Part shown: in pieces, positions 16,849 to 25,553 of the stretch
Layout of the letters: each line of letters opens with the position of its first letter
Numbering within the stretch: the first letter of the stretch is position 1
Source of the DNA: Floridanema aerugineum
GTDB lineage: Bacteria > Cyanobacteriota > Cyanobacteriia > Cyanobacteriales > Aerosakkonemataceae
Reading direction: 5' to 3'
Assembly: GCF_041929345.1 (NCBI RefSeq)
Contig: NZ_JBHFNQ010000090.1
Span: forward strand, 1 to 64,000
DNA length: 64,000 nucleotides
Made by a program: the position numbers and the translations under genes
Notes under the pieces: generated by a model
Told to the model about the DNA's origin: nothing
The model's database searches: none
What the model saw: only the letters and a program-made list of their open reading frames with translations

Positions 16849-18162
16849 GTGTTTACTAAACGTCCTGCTATATCTTTAAGTTTAATCATCCTGCTGCTAA
16901 GTTCCCTAACTGCTTGCGCCAATAATCCAGCCAGCAAAAACTTGGAACAAACCTTCGCAGCAGATCCACAATTAAAACAAAACCCTGCTAACTTAGGGGA
17001 AAAGGTTGCTAATACGAAACCCCAAAATCAACCAATAGCAGAATTACCAGCTGATTTTCCCACAGAAATTCCCCGTTACCCCAACGCACAATTACAAGAA
17101 GTAACCTCCACATTACCAGTTACTAACACTCGCTGGTTTACTCCTGACAGCGCAGACAAAATTCAGAATTTCTATAAACAACAATTTCAAGATAATAACT
17201 GGCAACTTTTAGATCAACCCGATCGACAAACAGGTAATTTAGAAGCACGTTTAAACGATTTAAAAGTTACTGTTGCCTCTGTACCTACCCAAAATCCCGG
17301 AGTTACAGAATTTACGATTCAATACCTTAAAGAAACACCGCAAACAACTGCCGAAACAACACCTTCCCCCACAACAGAAGCAACCCCGGAAGTAGCTGCG
17401 ACACCTACACCACAAGAAACTTCCGCACCTGATGCCACCATTTTAACTGGAACATCACTAACATTTTCCGATATCAACAAAACCCCTAAAGAATTACGTT
17501 CTTTTGTAACTGAATTAGGAGAATTAGGAGTATTAACTCCCGCCAAAACCGGGAAAACCGATGACAACACTACAGTATTTGAACCAAACAAAGTAATTAC
17601 CAAAAGAGAATTTGCCCGTTGGTTAATGGCAGCAAATAATCAAATTCAAGCCAATCAACCAGCAAAACAAATGCGTTTAGCTAACGAAAGTTCCCAACCA
17701 ACATTTCAAGACGTACCGCGTACAGATCCAGACTTTGCGGCAATTCAAGGATTAGCAGAAGCGGGAATAATTCCTAGTCAACTTTCAGGAGATAACACTG
17801 CATTATTGTTTCGTCCTGATGCGCCATTAACCCGCGAACAAATGATACTTTGGAAAGTTCCCTTAGATACAAAATTAACAACTTCTGGCGCAACTTTTGA
17901 TGCAATTAAACAAACTTGGGGTTTCCAAGATACCTTTAAAATTGAACCCAAAGCCTTAAAAGCAGTATTAACAGATTTTCAAAACGGAGATGCTTCTAAT
18001 ATTCGTCGAGTTTTCGGATATACTACTTTATTTCAACCCAAAAAACCTGTAACTCGCGCTGAAGCAGCAGGAACAATTTGGTTTTTTGGCACTCCAACCG
18101 AAGGAATATCTGCTAAAGAAGCATTGAAAGTGAAAAATCAATCTAGTTCAACACAAAATTAA
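16849..18162 (+). CDS. SLH-domain lipoprotein
   Basis: The N-terminus has a lipoprotein signal peptide with lipobox LTAC (Cys at about residue 23), so the mature protein is lipid-anchored. Residues of about 60-165 form a small domain, 165-200 are a Thr/Pro/Ala linker, and 205-420 carry S-layer-homology modules recognisable by TFSDINKTPKEL, FEPNKVITKREFARWL, TFQDVPRTDPDF, FRPDAPLTREQM and FQPKKPVTRAEA. SLH modules bind cell-wall polysaccharide, so the protein may link membrane and peptidoglycan. The start is GTG at 16849. Length and architecture match cyanobacterial SLH lipoproteins of unknown specific role. Confidence 0.88.
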   Translation: MFTKRPAISLSLIILLLSSLTACANNPASKNLEQTFAADPQLKQNPANLGEKVANTKPQNQPIAELPADFPTEIPRYPNAQLQEVTSTLPVTNTRWFTPDSADKIQNFYKQQFQDNNWQLLDQPDRQTGNLEARLNDLKVTVASVPTQNPGVTEFTIQYLKETPQTTAETTPSPTTEATPEVAATPTPQETSAPDATILTGTSLTFSDINKTPKELRSFVTELGELGVLTPAKTGKTDDNTTVFEPNKVITKREFARWLMAANNQIQANQPAKQMRLANESSQPTFQDVPRTDPDFAAIQGLAEAGIIPSQLSGDNTALLFRPDAPLTREQMILWKVPLDTKLTTSGATFDAIKQTWGFQDTFKIEPKALKAVLTDFQNGDASNIRRVFGYTTLFQPKKPVTRAEAAGTIWFFGTPTEGISAKEALKVKNQSSSTQN

Positions 18163-18178
18163 ATACTTACTGAGATGG

Positions 18179-18352
18179 ATGACAGGCAAGATGCCTATCC
18201 TACGGGGATGACAGGCAAGATGCCTGTCCTACGGGGATGACAGGCAAGATGCCTATCCTACGGGGATGACAGGCAAGATGCCTATCCTACGGGGATGACA
18301 GGCAAGATGCCTATCCTACGGGGATGACAGGCAAGATGCCTATCCTACGGGA
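18179..18352. repeat. 29-bp tandem repeat, six copies
   Basis: Six consecutive copies (starts 18179, 18208, 18237, 18266, 18295, 18324) of a 29-base unit that contains GACAGGCAAGATGCC and TATCCTACGGG. One copy keeps the perfect palindrome GACAGGCAAGATGCCTGTC; the others have TAT for TGT, which weakens the stem. This is the tandem form of a unit found singly elsewhere in the window. Confidence 0.95.
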
Positions 18353-18383
18353 ATCGGATTCTTTAACGAAGCCAAAAACCCTC

Positions 18384-18520
18384 ATAAACATCTGTGTTCA
18401 TCTGTGTTCATCTGTGGACATCTGTGGTAAAAAAACCAAGATTATAAACGAAGCCAAAAACTCTGATAAACATCTGCGTTCATCTGCGTTAATCTGCATT
18501 CATCTGCGTTAAAAAAAACC
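18384..18520. repeat. CATCTGTGTT / CATCTGCGTT tandem repeat
   Basis: Two blocks of a 10-12 base unit (CATCTGTGTT at 18389-18426 and CATCTGCGTT at 18469-18508), each preceded by a copy of GAAGCCAAAAAC. Inverted relatives occur at 9785, 54757 and 61829. The block lies directly upstream of the M42 peptidase gene, leaving little room for a conventional promoter after it. Confidence 0.85.
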
Positions 18521-18524
18521 AAAA

Positions 18525-19583
18525 ATGTCCACTTCAACCTACGACAATTTATTCAATATCATCGAAGAATTAGTATTGCATCATTCTCCCAGTGGCGCAG
18601 AAAGTGAAATCGATCGCCTCTTACTCCAACACTTTGAAAAAATACAAGTAAAAGCTTGGATCGATCGCGCCGGAAACGCCATCGCCCACCTCCCCGGAAA
18701 AGATTCTACCAGAGCGATCGCCATTACCGCCCACAAAGACGAAATTGGCGCGATCGTCAAAAGCATCGAATCAGAAGGAAAAATCCAAATTCGCAGACTA
18801 GGCGGCGCATTCCCTTGGGTTTACGGCGAAGGAGTACTAGACTTACTCGGCGACAATCAAACAATAAGTGGAATTCTTTCCTTTGGATCTCGCCACATCT
18901 CCCACGAATCACCCCAAAAAGCCCAACAAGAAGACAAACCCCTAACATGGGAAGACACCTGGGTAGAAACCAAACTAACAACCGCAGAACTAGAAGCAGC
19001 AGGCATTCGCCCCGGAACTCGCGTCGTGATTGGCAAACACCGCAAACGCCCGATCCGCCTCAAAGATTACATCGCCAGTTACACCTTAGATAATAAAGCC
19101 TCGATCGCCATCCTCCTAGCCCTAGCCGAAAACATCAAACAACCCGCAGTCGATACTTATTTAGTAGCCTCAGCAAAAGAAGAAGTCGGCGCGATCGGAG
19201 CACTATACTTTACCCAAAACCAAAAACTCGAAGCCTTAATCGCCCTAGAAATTTGTCCCCTATCCAGCGAATATCCCATAAAAGACGGAGAAGCACCAGT
19301 CTTACTATCACAAGATGGTTACGGAATCTATGACGAATCATTAAATAACGACCTACGAACCGTCGCCAAAGAACTAGGCATACCCTTACAATTAGCAGTT
19401 CTCAGCGGATTTGGTTCCGATGCGTCGATCGCCATGAAATTCGGTCACGTCGCTCGCGCCGCCTGCTTAAGCTTTCCCACCCAAAACACTCACGGTTATG
19501 AAATTGCTCATTTGGGTGCGATCGCCAACTGCATCCACATCTTACAAGCATACTGCGAAAGGGACTGGGGACAAGGGGACTAG
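18525..19583 (+). CDS. M42-family metallopeptidase
   Basis: A 352-residue M42 (glutamyl aminopeptidase/cellulase-M type) dinuclear metallopeptidase, expected to trim peptides in the cytoplasm. Candidate ligands and catalytic residues are His70 with Asp72 (TAHKDEIG), bridging Asp189 (YTLDNKAS), Glu219-Glu220 (SAKEEVGA) and His323 (NTHGYEIAH). The final residues WGQGD are encoded by the start of a GGGGACT repeat, so the original C-terminus may have been altered by repeat spread. It follows 170 bases of tandem repeat, and no promoter is obvious. Confidence 0.9.
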   Translation: MSTSTYDNLFNIIEELVLHHSPSGAESEIDRLLLQHFEKIQVKAWIDRAGNAIAHLPGKDSTRAIAITAHKDEIGAIVKSIESEGKIQIRRLGGAFPWVYGEGVLDLLGDNQTISGILSFGSRHISHESPQKAQQEDKPLTWEDTWVETKLTTAELEAAGIRPGTRVVIGKHRKRPIRLKDYIASYTLDNKASIAILLALAENIKQPAVDTYLVASAKEEVGAIGALYFTQNQKLEALIALEICPLSSEYPIKDGEAPVLLSQDGYGIYDESLNNDLRTVAKELGIPLQLAVLSGFGSDASIAMKFGHVARAACLSFPTQNTHGYEIAHLGAIANCIHILQAYCERDWGQGD

Positions 19584-19612
19584 GGGACTAGGGGACTAGG
19601 AGACAACTTGGA
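19562..19612. repeat. GGGGACTA simple repeat
   Basis: A run of GGGGACTA/GGGGACAA units overlaps the last 20 bases of the M42 peptidase gene and continues past its stop. It is followed by AACTCAAAACTCAAAACTC, a motif that recurs at 22291, 29749 and 44308. Confidence 0.8.
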
Positions 19613-19774
19613 ACTTTCTCTTTAACTCAAAACTCAAAACTCTCTCAAACGAAGCTAAGAACTACCCCCCCAGTCCCGAATAATTAACAATGTGTAAACC
19701 GCACTCAGAAAAACCGTATTATTTCCTACAATTAGGATAGCAGGGGAATTGCTTAGGAAAAATTTAGTCTGATT

Positions 19775-20242
19775 ATGCCCAAAACTGTTGCCGATGTAAT
19801 GAGCCGCGATCCGATTTCAGTGCGGCCCGAAACACCTCTCCAAGAGGCGATTAAAATTATGGCCCAGCGACGTATTAGTGGTCTGCCAGTAGTGGATCAG
19901 GCTGGCAAATTAGTGGGTGTGATCTCGGAGACAGACTTAATGTGGCGGGAAACCGGAGTAACTCCCCCAGCATATATTATGATTCTCGATAGCGTGATTT
20001 ACTTAGAAAATCCTGCCCGCTATGACCGAGACTTACACAAAGCTTTGGGGCAAACAGTGGGAGAAGTGATGACGAAAGATTCGTTAATTACCACTGAACC
20101 GGATCAACCCTTGCAGAAAGCAGCACAATTAATGCACGACAAAAACATTCGTCGCTTGCCAGTCATTGATGATGCTGGACAAATTATCGGCATTCTCACT
20201 CGCGGAGATATTATTCGGGCAATGGCAGCCAGTCAAGACTAG
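19775..20242 (+). CDS. tandem CBS-domain protein
   Basis: A 155-residue stand-alone protein with two CBS domains (about residues 1-60 and 85-150), each opening with V-x-x-V-M-S/T-x-D and ending in a P-V-x-D-x-x-G-x-x-x-G-I/V-x-T/S segment. Paired CBS domains bind adenine nucleotides such as AMP, ATP or SAM and usually regulate a partner. Sequences like VADVMSRDPISVRP and VGEVMTKDSLITTEP are typical. An extra loop of about 25 residues follows the first domain. No partner domain is fused; the target is unknown. There is a long upstream region with a possible TACAAT element near 19726. Confidence 0.92.
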   Translation: MPKTVADVMSRDPISVRPETPLQEAIKIMAQRRISGLPVVDQAGKLVGVISETDLMWRETGVTPPAYIMILDSVIYLENPARYDRDLHKALGQTVGEVMTKDSLITTEPDQPLQKAAQLMHDKNIRRLPVIDDAGQIIGILTRGDIIRAMAASQD

Positions 20243-20298
20243 TTTATTAGTCCTGGTCATTTGCCATTGAATCACAAAGAGATTTTAGATTTGCGATC

Positions 20299-20338
20299 GA
20301 ACCATCCAAAATCTAAAATCTAAAATCTAAAATCTTTT
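20299..20338. repeat. AAAATCTA tandem repeat
   Basis: CCAAAATCTAAAATCTAAAA and further copies fill the space before nblB. The same family occurs as inverted pairs at 24046-24098 and 27328-27375, where TTTTAGATTTTA is followed by its complement. Confidence 0.8.
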
Positions 20339-20388
20339 GACCTGTGACCAATCAGCTTTGTTCTTTGAAAACCCTTTTTACTGACCAA

Positions 20389-21054
20389 ATGACCATCACT
20401 CCTGACTCTGTGCAAAAATTGCTTCGTTCAGAGGAACTTAGCGATCGCTTACGCGCCGTCAACCAACTGCGCCAGTTAGACAGACGTAACGCCTTTAGGC
20501 TGGTGCAAATCCCCATCAAGGACAGCAACCCTAGAGTGCGTTACGCTGCCGTTAGTCAATTAGACACCCTTGGCTGGGAAAATCTGAAAAAATCTTTGGA
20601 CATCTTGCGCGATCGCCTGCTCAACGACTCGGAAGTAGACGTTCAAGCCGCCGCCGCCGACTGTCTAGGAGCTTTACAATTAAAAGAAGCTCTCAAAGAC
20701 TTAGAACAAACCTACCACAACACCTCGGAATGGTTGCTCCAAATGAGCATCATCGCCGCTTTAGGAGAAATGGCAGACAGCCGAGCTTTTAATCTCCTAG
20801 AAGAAGCACTCAAATCAGAGGTAGATTTAGTCAAAACAGCCGCTATCAGTTCTCTTGGTGAATTGGGAGACTTACGCGCAGTTCCTCTCCTGAGTCACTA
20901 TGCCAAAGATCCTGACTGGCAAATTCGCTATCGCGTCGTCCAAGCACTCAATCGTTTAGGTAGTCCAGAAGCTTTGGCTATACTGCAAACGATGACTAAT
21001 GATGAAGTAGAGCAAATCGCCCAAGAAGCTAGGAACTGTTTACCGATCGCTTAG
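20389..21054 (+). CDS. nblB: phycobilisome degradation protein NblB (HEAT-like repeats)
   Basis: NblB is related to phycobilin lyases and is needed for phycobilisome breakdown during nutrient starvation. The protein is a run of HEAT/PBS-lyase repeats of about 30 residues: examples are DSNPRVRYAAVSQL, DSEVDVQAAAADCLGAL, SEVDLVKTAAISSLGEL and DPDWQIRYRVVQALNRL. Starting at the ATG at 20389 gives MTITPDSVQKLLRSEELSDR, which matches the NblB N-terminus as I remember it; an in-frame GTG at 20344 would add 15 residues. The length of about 221 residues fits. It is monocistronic; a large hairpin repeat follows at 21073. Confidence 0.85.
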   Translation: MTITPDSVQKLLRSEELSDRLRAVNQLRQLDRRNAFRLVQIPIKDSNPRVRYAAVSQLDTLGWENLKKSLDILRDRLLNDSEVDVQAAAADCLGALQLKEALKDLEQTYHNTSEWLLQMSIIAALGEMADSRAFNLLEEALKSEVDLVKTAAISSLGELGDLRAVPLLSHYAKDPDWQIRYRVVQALNRLGSPEALAILQTMTNDEVEQIAQEARNCLPIA

Positions 21055-21072
21055 AATCATTAAATTTCCCAC

Positions 21073-21212
21073 TTGTAGAGACGTTATACTCAGATCTTGC
21101 AGAGTATGGAGGTGGAACCTCCCAACCCTCGTTACCAGGTTGAACCTGGTAACGAGAAATAGAGGCTCCGCTCAGGAGTGCAAGATCTCATTTATATATA
21201 ACGTCTCTACAA
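21073..21212. repeat. composite palindromic repeat between convergent genes
   Basis: Perfect 16-base inverted ends TTGTAGAGACGTTATA (21073-21088) and TATAACGTCTCTACAA (21197-21212) enclose nested hairpins. These are AGATCTTGCA with TGCAAGATCT, GGAGGTGGAACCTCC, and CTCGTTACCAGGTTGAACCT with its complement. The inner part belongs to the same family as 36858, 42676 and 50457; the outer ends match 50355-50386. It separates nblB (+) from nadK (-). Confidence 0.85.
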
Positions 21213-21294
21213 TGTTGAGGGTAATCAAAGCTGATAGATTTTATCCATAGTAAAATTGCATGACTGCTATTCAAAAATCCCAGTCCCCAATCAC

Positions 21295-22218
21295 CTATCC
21301 TTGACGGTGATTATTGTTGTAATGAATTCTCGCCCCAGCCCACATTAATTTTTCCCGTAAAGTTTGATAATAAGAGTGGTTTTCCCGCAAAATAATAAAC
21401 TTAGCAAGACAGTCAGCCATTCTGACATCCACTCTTTGTCCCGGCCAAATAGCAGTTGCTAAAACACCATCCATCCAAAGTTTAGTATTTAAATCATAAT
21501 CTCCCAAAGGCCAAATACTTACCACAGAGCCAGCTGGTAAAACCAAGGGACGACTCGCTAAACTTAAAGGACAAATTGGAGTAACTGCGATCGCGTGCAT
21601 CCCATCATGAATAATCGGCCCATTAGCAGAAACAGTGTAACAAGTTGAACCCGTAGGTGTAGCTACAATTAAACCATCACCTTGATATTGATCTACCACT
21701 TCGCCATCAATTTCCATCTCTAAAATTGAAGTGATCATCCGATCGGCAGAAGCAGGCTTTACACACATTTCATTTAAAGCCAAATAGTACTGACTCATCG
21801 GTTCTTGATTAGTGCGATCGCCCTCAAACAAAGCCGCCTGCAACATCATTCGCCGTTGAATCGCATAACGATCTTCCAACAGGCGATCCCAAACTTTCTC
21901 TGTATCCTTAAATTCCTCAAACGGCTGAGTTAAAAACCCCAAATGTCCCCCCACATTTACCGCCAAAATCGGAATCCCTTCCGACGCTAAATGCCTCGCT
22001 GCTGCCAATGCCGTACCATCCCCACCCAACACCAAAGCCAAATCTATTTTGTGAATCGAAGAAGCCAAAAAAACCGGATAAGGATTATCCTTGGCTCCAC
22101 TAGGCCCCAATAACACCTGACAATTCCGCTTTTCCAATTGTCGCGCACAATTTTCTGCCCATTGCCGACTCAGGTTATCTCCTGCTTTGTGTGCAATGAT
22201 TATGTGTTTTAGCTGCAC
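21295..22218 (-). CDS. nadK: NAD kinase
   Basis: NadK phosphorylates NAD to NADP, the cofactor for photosynthetic and biosynthetic reduction. The GGDGT motif (residues 65-69) and the downstream YQGDGLIVATPTGSTCY segment, which forms the nucleotide pocket, are both present, as is LALNEM before it. At 307 residues it has the usual length for one of the two cyanobacterial NadK types. It is the last gene of a minus-strand group that includes ndhE, ndhG, ndhI and ndhA, 147 bases after ndhE, with repeat DNA between. Confidence 0.95.
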   Translation of the reverse strand: MQLKHIIIAHKAGDNLSRQWAENCARQLEKRNCQVLLGPSGAKDNPYPVFLASSIHKIDLALVLGGDGTALAAARHLASEGIPILAVNVGGHLGFLTQPFEEFKDTEKVWDRLLEDRYAIQRRMMLQAALFEGDRTNQEPMSQYYLALNEMCVKPASADRMITSILEMEIDGEVVDQYQGDGLIVATPTGSTCYTVSANGPIIHDGMHAIAVTPICPLSLASRPLVLPAGSVVSIWPLGDYDLNTKLWMDGVLATAIWPGQRVDVRMADCLAKFIILRENHSYYQTLREKLMWAGARIHYNNNHRQG

Positions 22219-22258
22219 TTAATAACCAACTCCAGTCGTTATATTTTTAAGGGGATTA

Positions 22259-22363
22259 GGGACTCTTGACTAGGAAAGTTTCTCGTAAGGAGAGTTTTGA
22301 GTTTTGAGTTAATGAATTTTCCTTTTTCCCCCATCTCCCCATCTCCCCAGTCAAGAGTCCCCA
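22259..22363. repeat. repeat-filled spacer with inverted ends
   Basis: GGGACTCTTGACT (22259-22271) is mirrored by AGTCAAGAGTCCCC (22350-22363), directly after the ndhE stop on the minus strand. Between them are GAGTTTTGAGTTTTGAGTT and a CCCCATCTCCCCATCT run. The inverted ends could form a hairpin at the end of the ndhE transcript. Confidence 0.6.
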
Positions 22364-22364
22364 A

Positions 22365-22676
22365 TTACCACTTCAACAAATTAAACGCCTCCATATCCAC
22401 CGTATCGCGGTTGCGGTAGATAGCCAGAACAATTGCCAATCCTACAGCGGCTTCGGCTGCAGCGACAGTAATTACAAACACTGTAAACACCTGTCCTTTA
22501 ATTGCTTGGGAATCTAAGAAATTAGAAAAACCCATCAAATTCAGATTTACGGCATTGAGCAGTAGTTCGATCGACATTAGCACCCGCACAGCATTGCGGC
22601 TAGTAATCAATCCATAAATCCCAATACAGAAAAGAGCCGCTGCTATTAGCAGAAAATATTGTAATTGTAACTGCAT
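22365..22676 (-). CDS. ndhE: NAD(P)H-quinone oxidoreductase subunit 4L (NdhE)
   Basis: NdhE (NuoK homologue) is a 103-residue membrane subunit of the NDH-1 complex, which drives respiratory and cyclic electron flow around photosystem I. Three hydrophobic helices are visible (about residues 5-23, 30-50 and 62-85). The buried Glu of the proton channel is present in MSIELLLNAVNLN (Glu37) and a second in AAAEAAVGLAI. It lies 25 bases after ndhG on the same strand. Confidence 0.97.
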   Translation of the reverse strand: MQLQLQYFLLIAAALFCIGIYGLITSRNAVRVLMSIELLLNAVNLNLMGFSNFLDSQAIKGQVFTVFVITVAAAEAAVGLAIVLAIYRNRDTVDMEAFNLLKW

Positions 22677-22701
22677 GAATCCTGAGTCTCCCCCTCAAAA
22701 C

Positions 22702-23322
22702 TTAAACCTTTTTATCACTACCTGCAACTAACAATTCCCTTGGTCTTTCTGGTAAAGTCAAAGCAGGTTGTTGTGGTGTTTCTGGAGAAATTACTTGCTC
22801 TGGTAAGAACTCGCGACGAGCTAAAATAATTGCCCCTACCATTGCAATTAACAACAACACAGAAGCCAACTCAAAAGGTAACAAAAAGTCAGTGAAAAAA
22901 TGCTCGCCAATTGTCACAATAGAAGATTGAGCCGGGACAACACCCACAACCTTTGTTGTAGTCCAAGGAGTTGCTAAAACCATTGTTAAGAGCAACACAA
23001 ACAACCCAGCACAAACTAAAGCTGTTGCACCTTTCCGCACCCAAGCGTTAGGAAGTGGTGTAAAATCTTGCCTTTTATTTACCAACATAATGGCAAACAA
23101 AATCAAAACGTTAACTGCTCCCACATAAATTAACACTTGTGCTGCTGCTACAAAATCAGCATTCAGCAAAATGTATAATCCGGCAATGCTAATAAACACA
23201 CCACCCAGCAAAAAAGCTGAATAGACAATATTAGCTAACAGCACGACTCCCAGTGCTGCACCAATCATCATTAATGACAGCAGTCCAAAGGAAACAATTT
23301 GAACTCCTTCTGCTAGATTCAC
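22702..23322 (-). CDS. ndhG: NAD(P)H-quinone oxidoreductase subunit 6 (NdhG)
   Basis: NdhG (NuoJ homologue), 206 residues, is a membrane subunit of NDH-1 with five predicted helices (about residues 8-28, 32-52, 58-80, 95-115 and 145-167). The segment QVLIYVGAVNVLILFAIMLV contains the family-typical pi-bulge helix. The tail of about 35 residues is polar. It follows ndhI by 86 bases, and that gap contains a 7-base tandem repeat. Confidence 0.96.
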   Translation of the reverse strand: MNLAEGVQIVSFGLLSLMMIGAALGVVLLANIVYSAFLLGGVFISIAGLYILLNADFVAAAQVLIYVGAVNVLILFAIMLVNKRQDFTPLPNAWVRKGATALVCAGLFVLLLTMVLATPWTTTKVVGVVPAQSSIVTIGEHFFTDFLLPFELASVLLLIAMVGAIILARREFLPEQVISPETPQQPALTLPERPRELLVAGSDKKV

Positions 23323-23342
23323 AGTTTTTTGTCCTTTAATAA

Positions 23343-23374
23343 CGGTAGTAGGTAGTAGGTAGTAGGTAGTAGGT
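23343..23374. repeat. GGTAGTA heptad repeat
   Basis: Four to five copies of the 7-base unit GGTAGTA lie in the gap between ndhI and ndhG. Heptameric tandem repeats (STRR class) are a signature of filamentous cyanobacterial genomes. Their place inside an operon means they are transcribed. Confidence 0.85.
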
Positions 23375-23408
23375 GCATCCCACTACCCAATAATCGCTAC
23401 TTTTTGCC

Positions 23409-23990
23409 TTATTTTTCTGTTTCTTGGAGAATCTCTTCTGGTAGTTTACCAGCACCGCGAGTCCCTGGAGGCAAATCGTGGGGGTCGATAACACCTTTTG
23501 GCAGGTAAACAAATTCGCGTAGAGGTGTCACCATTGGGTCATTTGTTACTTTGTAAGGTAAGCGACCCAGAGCTACGTTATCGTAGTTTAACTCGTGGCG
23601 ATCGTAAGTCGAAAGCTCATAATCTTCTGTCATTGACAAACAATTAGTCGGACAATATTCCACACAATTGCCACAGAATATACAAACTCCGAAATCAATA
23701 CTGTAGTGTCTGAGTTGTTTCTTCTTCGTTTCTTTATTGAATTCCCAATCCACTACAGGTAAATTAATTGGGCAAACCCGCACGCAAACTTCACAAGCGA
23801 TACACTTATCAAATTCAAAGTGAATCCGACCCCGAAAACGTTCCGAAGGAATCAATTTTTCGTAAGGGTACTGTACCGTAATTGGACGGCGACGCATGTG
23901 GTCAAAAGTTACAGATAAACCTTGACCAATGTACTTAGCAGCTTGTACCGCCTCTTTCGCGTAATCTCCAACCTGTTTGAGGAACTTCAT
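23409..23990 (-). CDS. ndhI: NAD(P)H-quinone oxidoreductase subunit I, 2[4Fe-4S] ferredoxin type (NdhI)
   Basis: NdhI is the electron-carrying arm subunit of NDH-1 and holds two [4Fe-4S] clusters. Both C-x2-C-x2-C-x3-C sets are intact: Cys63, 66, 69 and 73 (CIACEVCVRVCP), and Cys103, 106, 109 and 113 (CIFCGNCVEYCP). At 193 residues it is normal for cyanobacteria. The N-terminal amphipathic segment would place it on the membrane arm. It lies between ndhA and ndhG in the standard order. Confidence 0.98.
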   Translation of the reverse strand: MKFLKQVGDYAKEAVQAAKYIGQGLSVTFDHMRRRPITVQYPYEKLIPSERFRGRIHFEFDKCIACEVCVRVCPINLPVVDWEFNKETKKKQLRHYSIDFGVCIFCGNCVEYCPTNCLSMTEDYELSTYDRHELNYDNVALGRLPYKVTNDPMVTPLREFVYLPKGVIDPHDLPPGTRGAGKLPEEILQETEK

Positions 23991-24045
23991 AATCTCTCGT
24001 CATCTGTTAGTTTGTTTCTTATCATTAGTCATTTTTGGATTGCCG

Positions 24046-24098
24046 ATTTTAGATTTTAAGATTGTCCAGCAAATCGAAAATCTAAAATCTAAAATCCC
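24046..24098. repeat. inverted AATCTAAAATCTAAAATC repeat
   Basis: GATTTTAGATTTTAAGATT (24046-24064) is followed by AAAATCTAAAATCTAAAATC (24078-24097), which can fold into an AT-rich hairpin in the 126-base gap between ndhA and ndhI. The same family is seen at 20299 and 27328. Confidence 0.75.
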
Positions 24099-24116
24099 AA
24101 ATTGAATGACTAATGA

Positions 24117-25235
24117 CTACCCGCCAAACGCAACTGGAAATGCTAACTTCAAAGCAGCCGTTAATAGCAAGTTTGCTAACCCAACGGGTAGTAAAAACTT
24201 CCATCCTAAATTTAGCAATTGATCGATTCTGACGCGAGGTACTGTCCAGCGTACCAAAACTGCTAAAAATACTAGGAAGTAAGCTTTGAGTACGGTCATG
24301 CCGATGCCCAAAGAAGCCGTGATAATTTGTAACCAGGAATTAGTTTCGTTGACTCCTAACCAACTGGCTAATGTTTCAATGGGAACGGGGAAATTCCATC
24401 CTCCCAAATACAGAACAGCGAAGATTAAAGCTGAGAGAACTAAGTTAACGTAAGAACCAAGGTAAAACAGGGCGAATTTCATGCCTGAATACTCGGTTTG
24501 ATATCCTGCGACTAATTCTTCTTCTGCTTCGGGAAGGTCAAAAGGCAAGCGTTCGCATTCTGCTAAAGCGCAAATCCAAAAAATTATGAACCCTAAAGGT
24601 TGTCGCCAGATATTCCAGCTGAGAATTCCTAAACTAGATTGTTGGTCTACAATGTCGATCGTACTGAGGCTATTCGACATCATCGCCACCGCAATCACAG
24701 ACAAAGACAAAGGAATTTCATAACTAATTGATTGTGCTGCTGCCCTCAAACCTCCCAGTAGCGAATACTTATTATTGGAGGCATAACCCGACATCAGCAA
24801 ACCAATAGGCGCAATACTGGAAAAGGCAATCCAGAGAAATATCCCCATCCCAATATCAGTAATCACCAAATTTTGTCCAAAAGGCACAATTAAATAGGAC
24901 AAAAACACCGGGATAACTACGATAATTGGGCCCAAAGTGAACAAAATTCCGTCAGTCTTAGCCGGAAGCGTATCTTCTTTAAAAACCAGCTTAATTCCAT
25001 CTGCAACTGGCGCTAACACCCCAAACGGGCCCATATACTCAGGGCCAATGCGTTGTTGAGCAGCAGCGGAAATCTTCCGTTCCAGCCAAACGGTAACTAG
25101 CACTCCTACTGTTGCGCCGATGATCATTAAGAACATCGGTAGGGGAAGCCATAAGGCTTTAGCTGCTCCCGATGGGATGCCAAAGTCCGTGAGAGACTTA
25201 ATAAAAATGCCTTGCAGGTCTATTCCTGAGTTCAT
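24117..25235 (-). CDS. ndhA: NAD(P)H-quinone oxidoreductase subunit 1 (NdhA)
   Basis: NdhA (NuoH homologue) forms the quinone-access channel of NDH-1. Starting at 25235 gives MNSGIDLQGIFIKSLTDFGI, the usual cyanobacterial NdhA N-terminus; a longer frame back to 25271 adds an atypical basic leader. Eight or so helices are predicted. The motifs ERKISAAAQQRIGPEYMGP and the acidic loop CERLPFDLPEAEEELVAGY, which is close to the quinone site, are both present. It heads the ndhA-ndhI-ndhG-ndhE group, 318 bases after gltA. Confidence 0.97.
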   Translation of the reverse strand: MNSGIDLQGIFIKSLTDFGIPSGAAKALWLPLPMFLMIIGATVGVLVTVWLERKISAAAQQRIGPEYMGPFGVLAPVADGIKLVFKEDTLPAKTDGILFTLGPIIVVIPVFLSYLIVPFGQNLVITDIGMGIFLWIAFSSIAPIGLLMSGYASNNKYSLLGGLRAAAQSISYEIPLSLSVIAVAMMSNSLSTIDIVDQQSSLGILSWNIWRQPLGFIIFWICALAECERLPFDLPEAEEELVAGYQTEYSGMKFALFYLGSYVNLVLSALIFAVLYLGGWNFPVPIETLASWLGVNETNSWLQIITASLGIGMTVLKAYFLVFLAVLVRWTVPRVRIDQLLNLGWKFLLPVGLANLLLTAALKLAFPVAFGG

Positions 25236-25405
25236 GTTTGTCGATATTTTTCGTGATCTCGCCCAAACCAATCAACCGCTGAAAATGCGATCGCTCAGTT
25301 TGTGAAGATTTTTTTAGGACTTCTCTGCATAGTATATCGTTGCAGGGACTACAGCCCAGCAAGGCAATCACAATTTCTGCTTATAACTAACCCTGAGATA
25401 GACTG

Positions 25406-25552
25406 ATGGGGACTGGGGACTGGGGACTGGGGCGGGGTTAGGGGTTAGGGGTTAGGGGTTAGGGTTTAGGGAAACACTCCGAGAACCCTTCTGCCCCCCT
25501 GCCCCCCTGCCCCTCTGCCCCTCTGCCCCTCTGCCCCTCTGCCCCCTGCTCG
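25406..25552. repeat. simple-sequence tract with GGGTTAG units
   Basis: The tract begins GGGGACTGGGGACTGGGG, then has five GGGGTTA/GGGTTTA units at about 25431-25470, and ends with a CCCCTCTG run (25497-25550) adjacent to the gltA stop. The GGGTTAG units resemble telomere repeats, but this is a bacterial simple repeat. The G-rich and C-rich halves could pair into a long imperfect stem between gltA and ndhA. Confidence 0.8.
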
Positions 25553-25553
25553 C

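Noticed and set aside
18179..18352. Possible CRISPR array
   Set aside because: The six copies are directly adjacent with no unique spacers, and no cas genes are present.
21073..21212. Possible transposon carrying a gene
   Set aside because: The 140 bases hold only nested hairpins and no coding frame.
25431..25470. Telomere repeats suggesting a linear end
   Set aside because: Short, internal and flanked by core bacterial genes; simple repeats of this type are common here.
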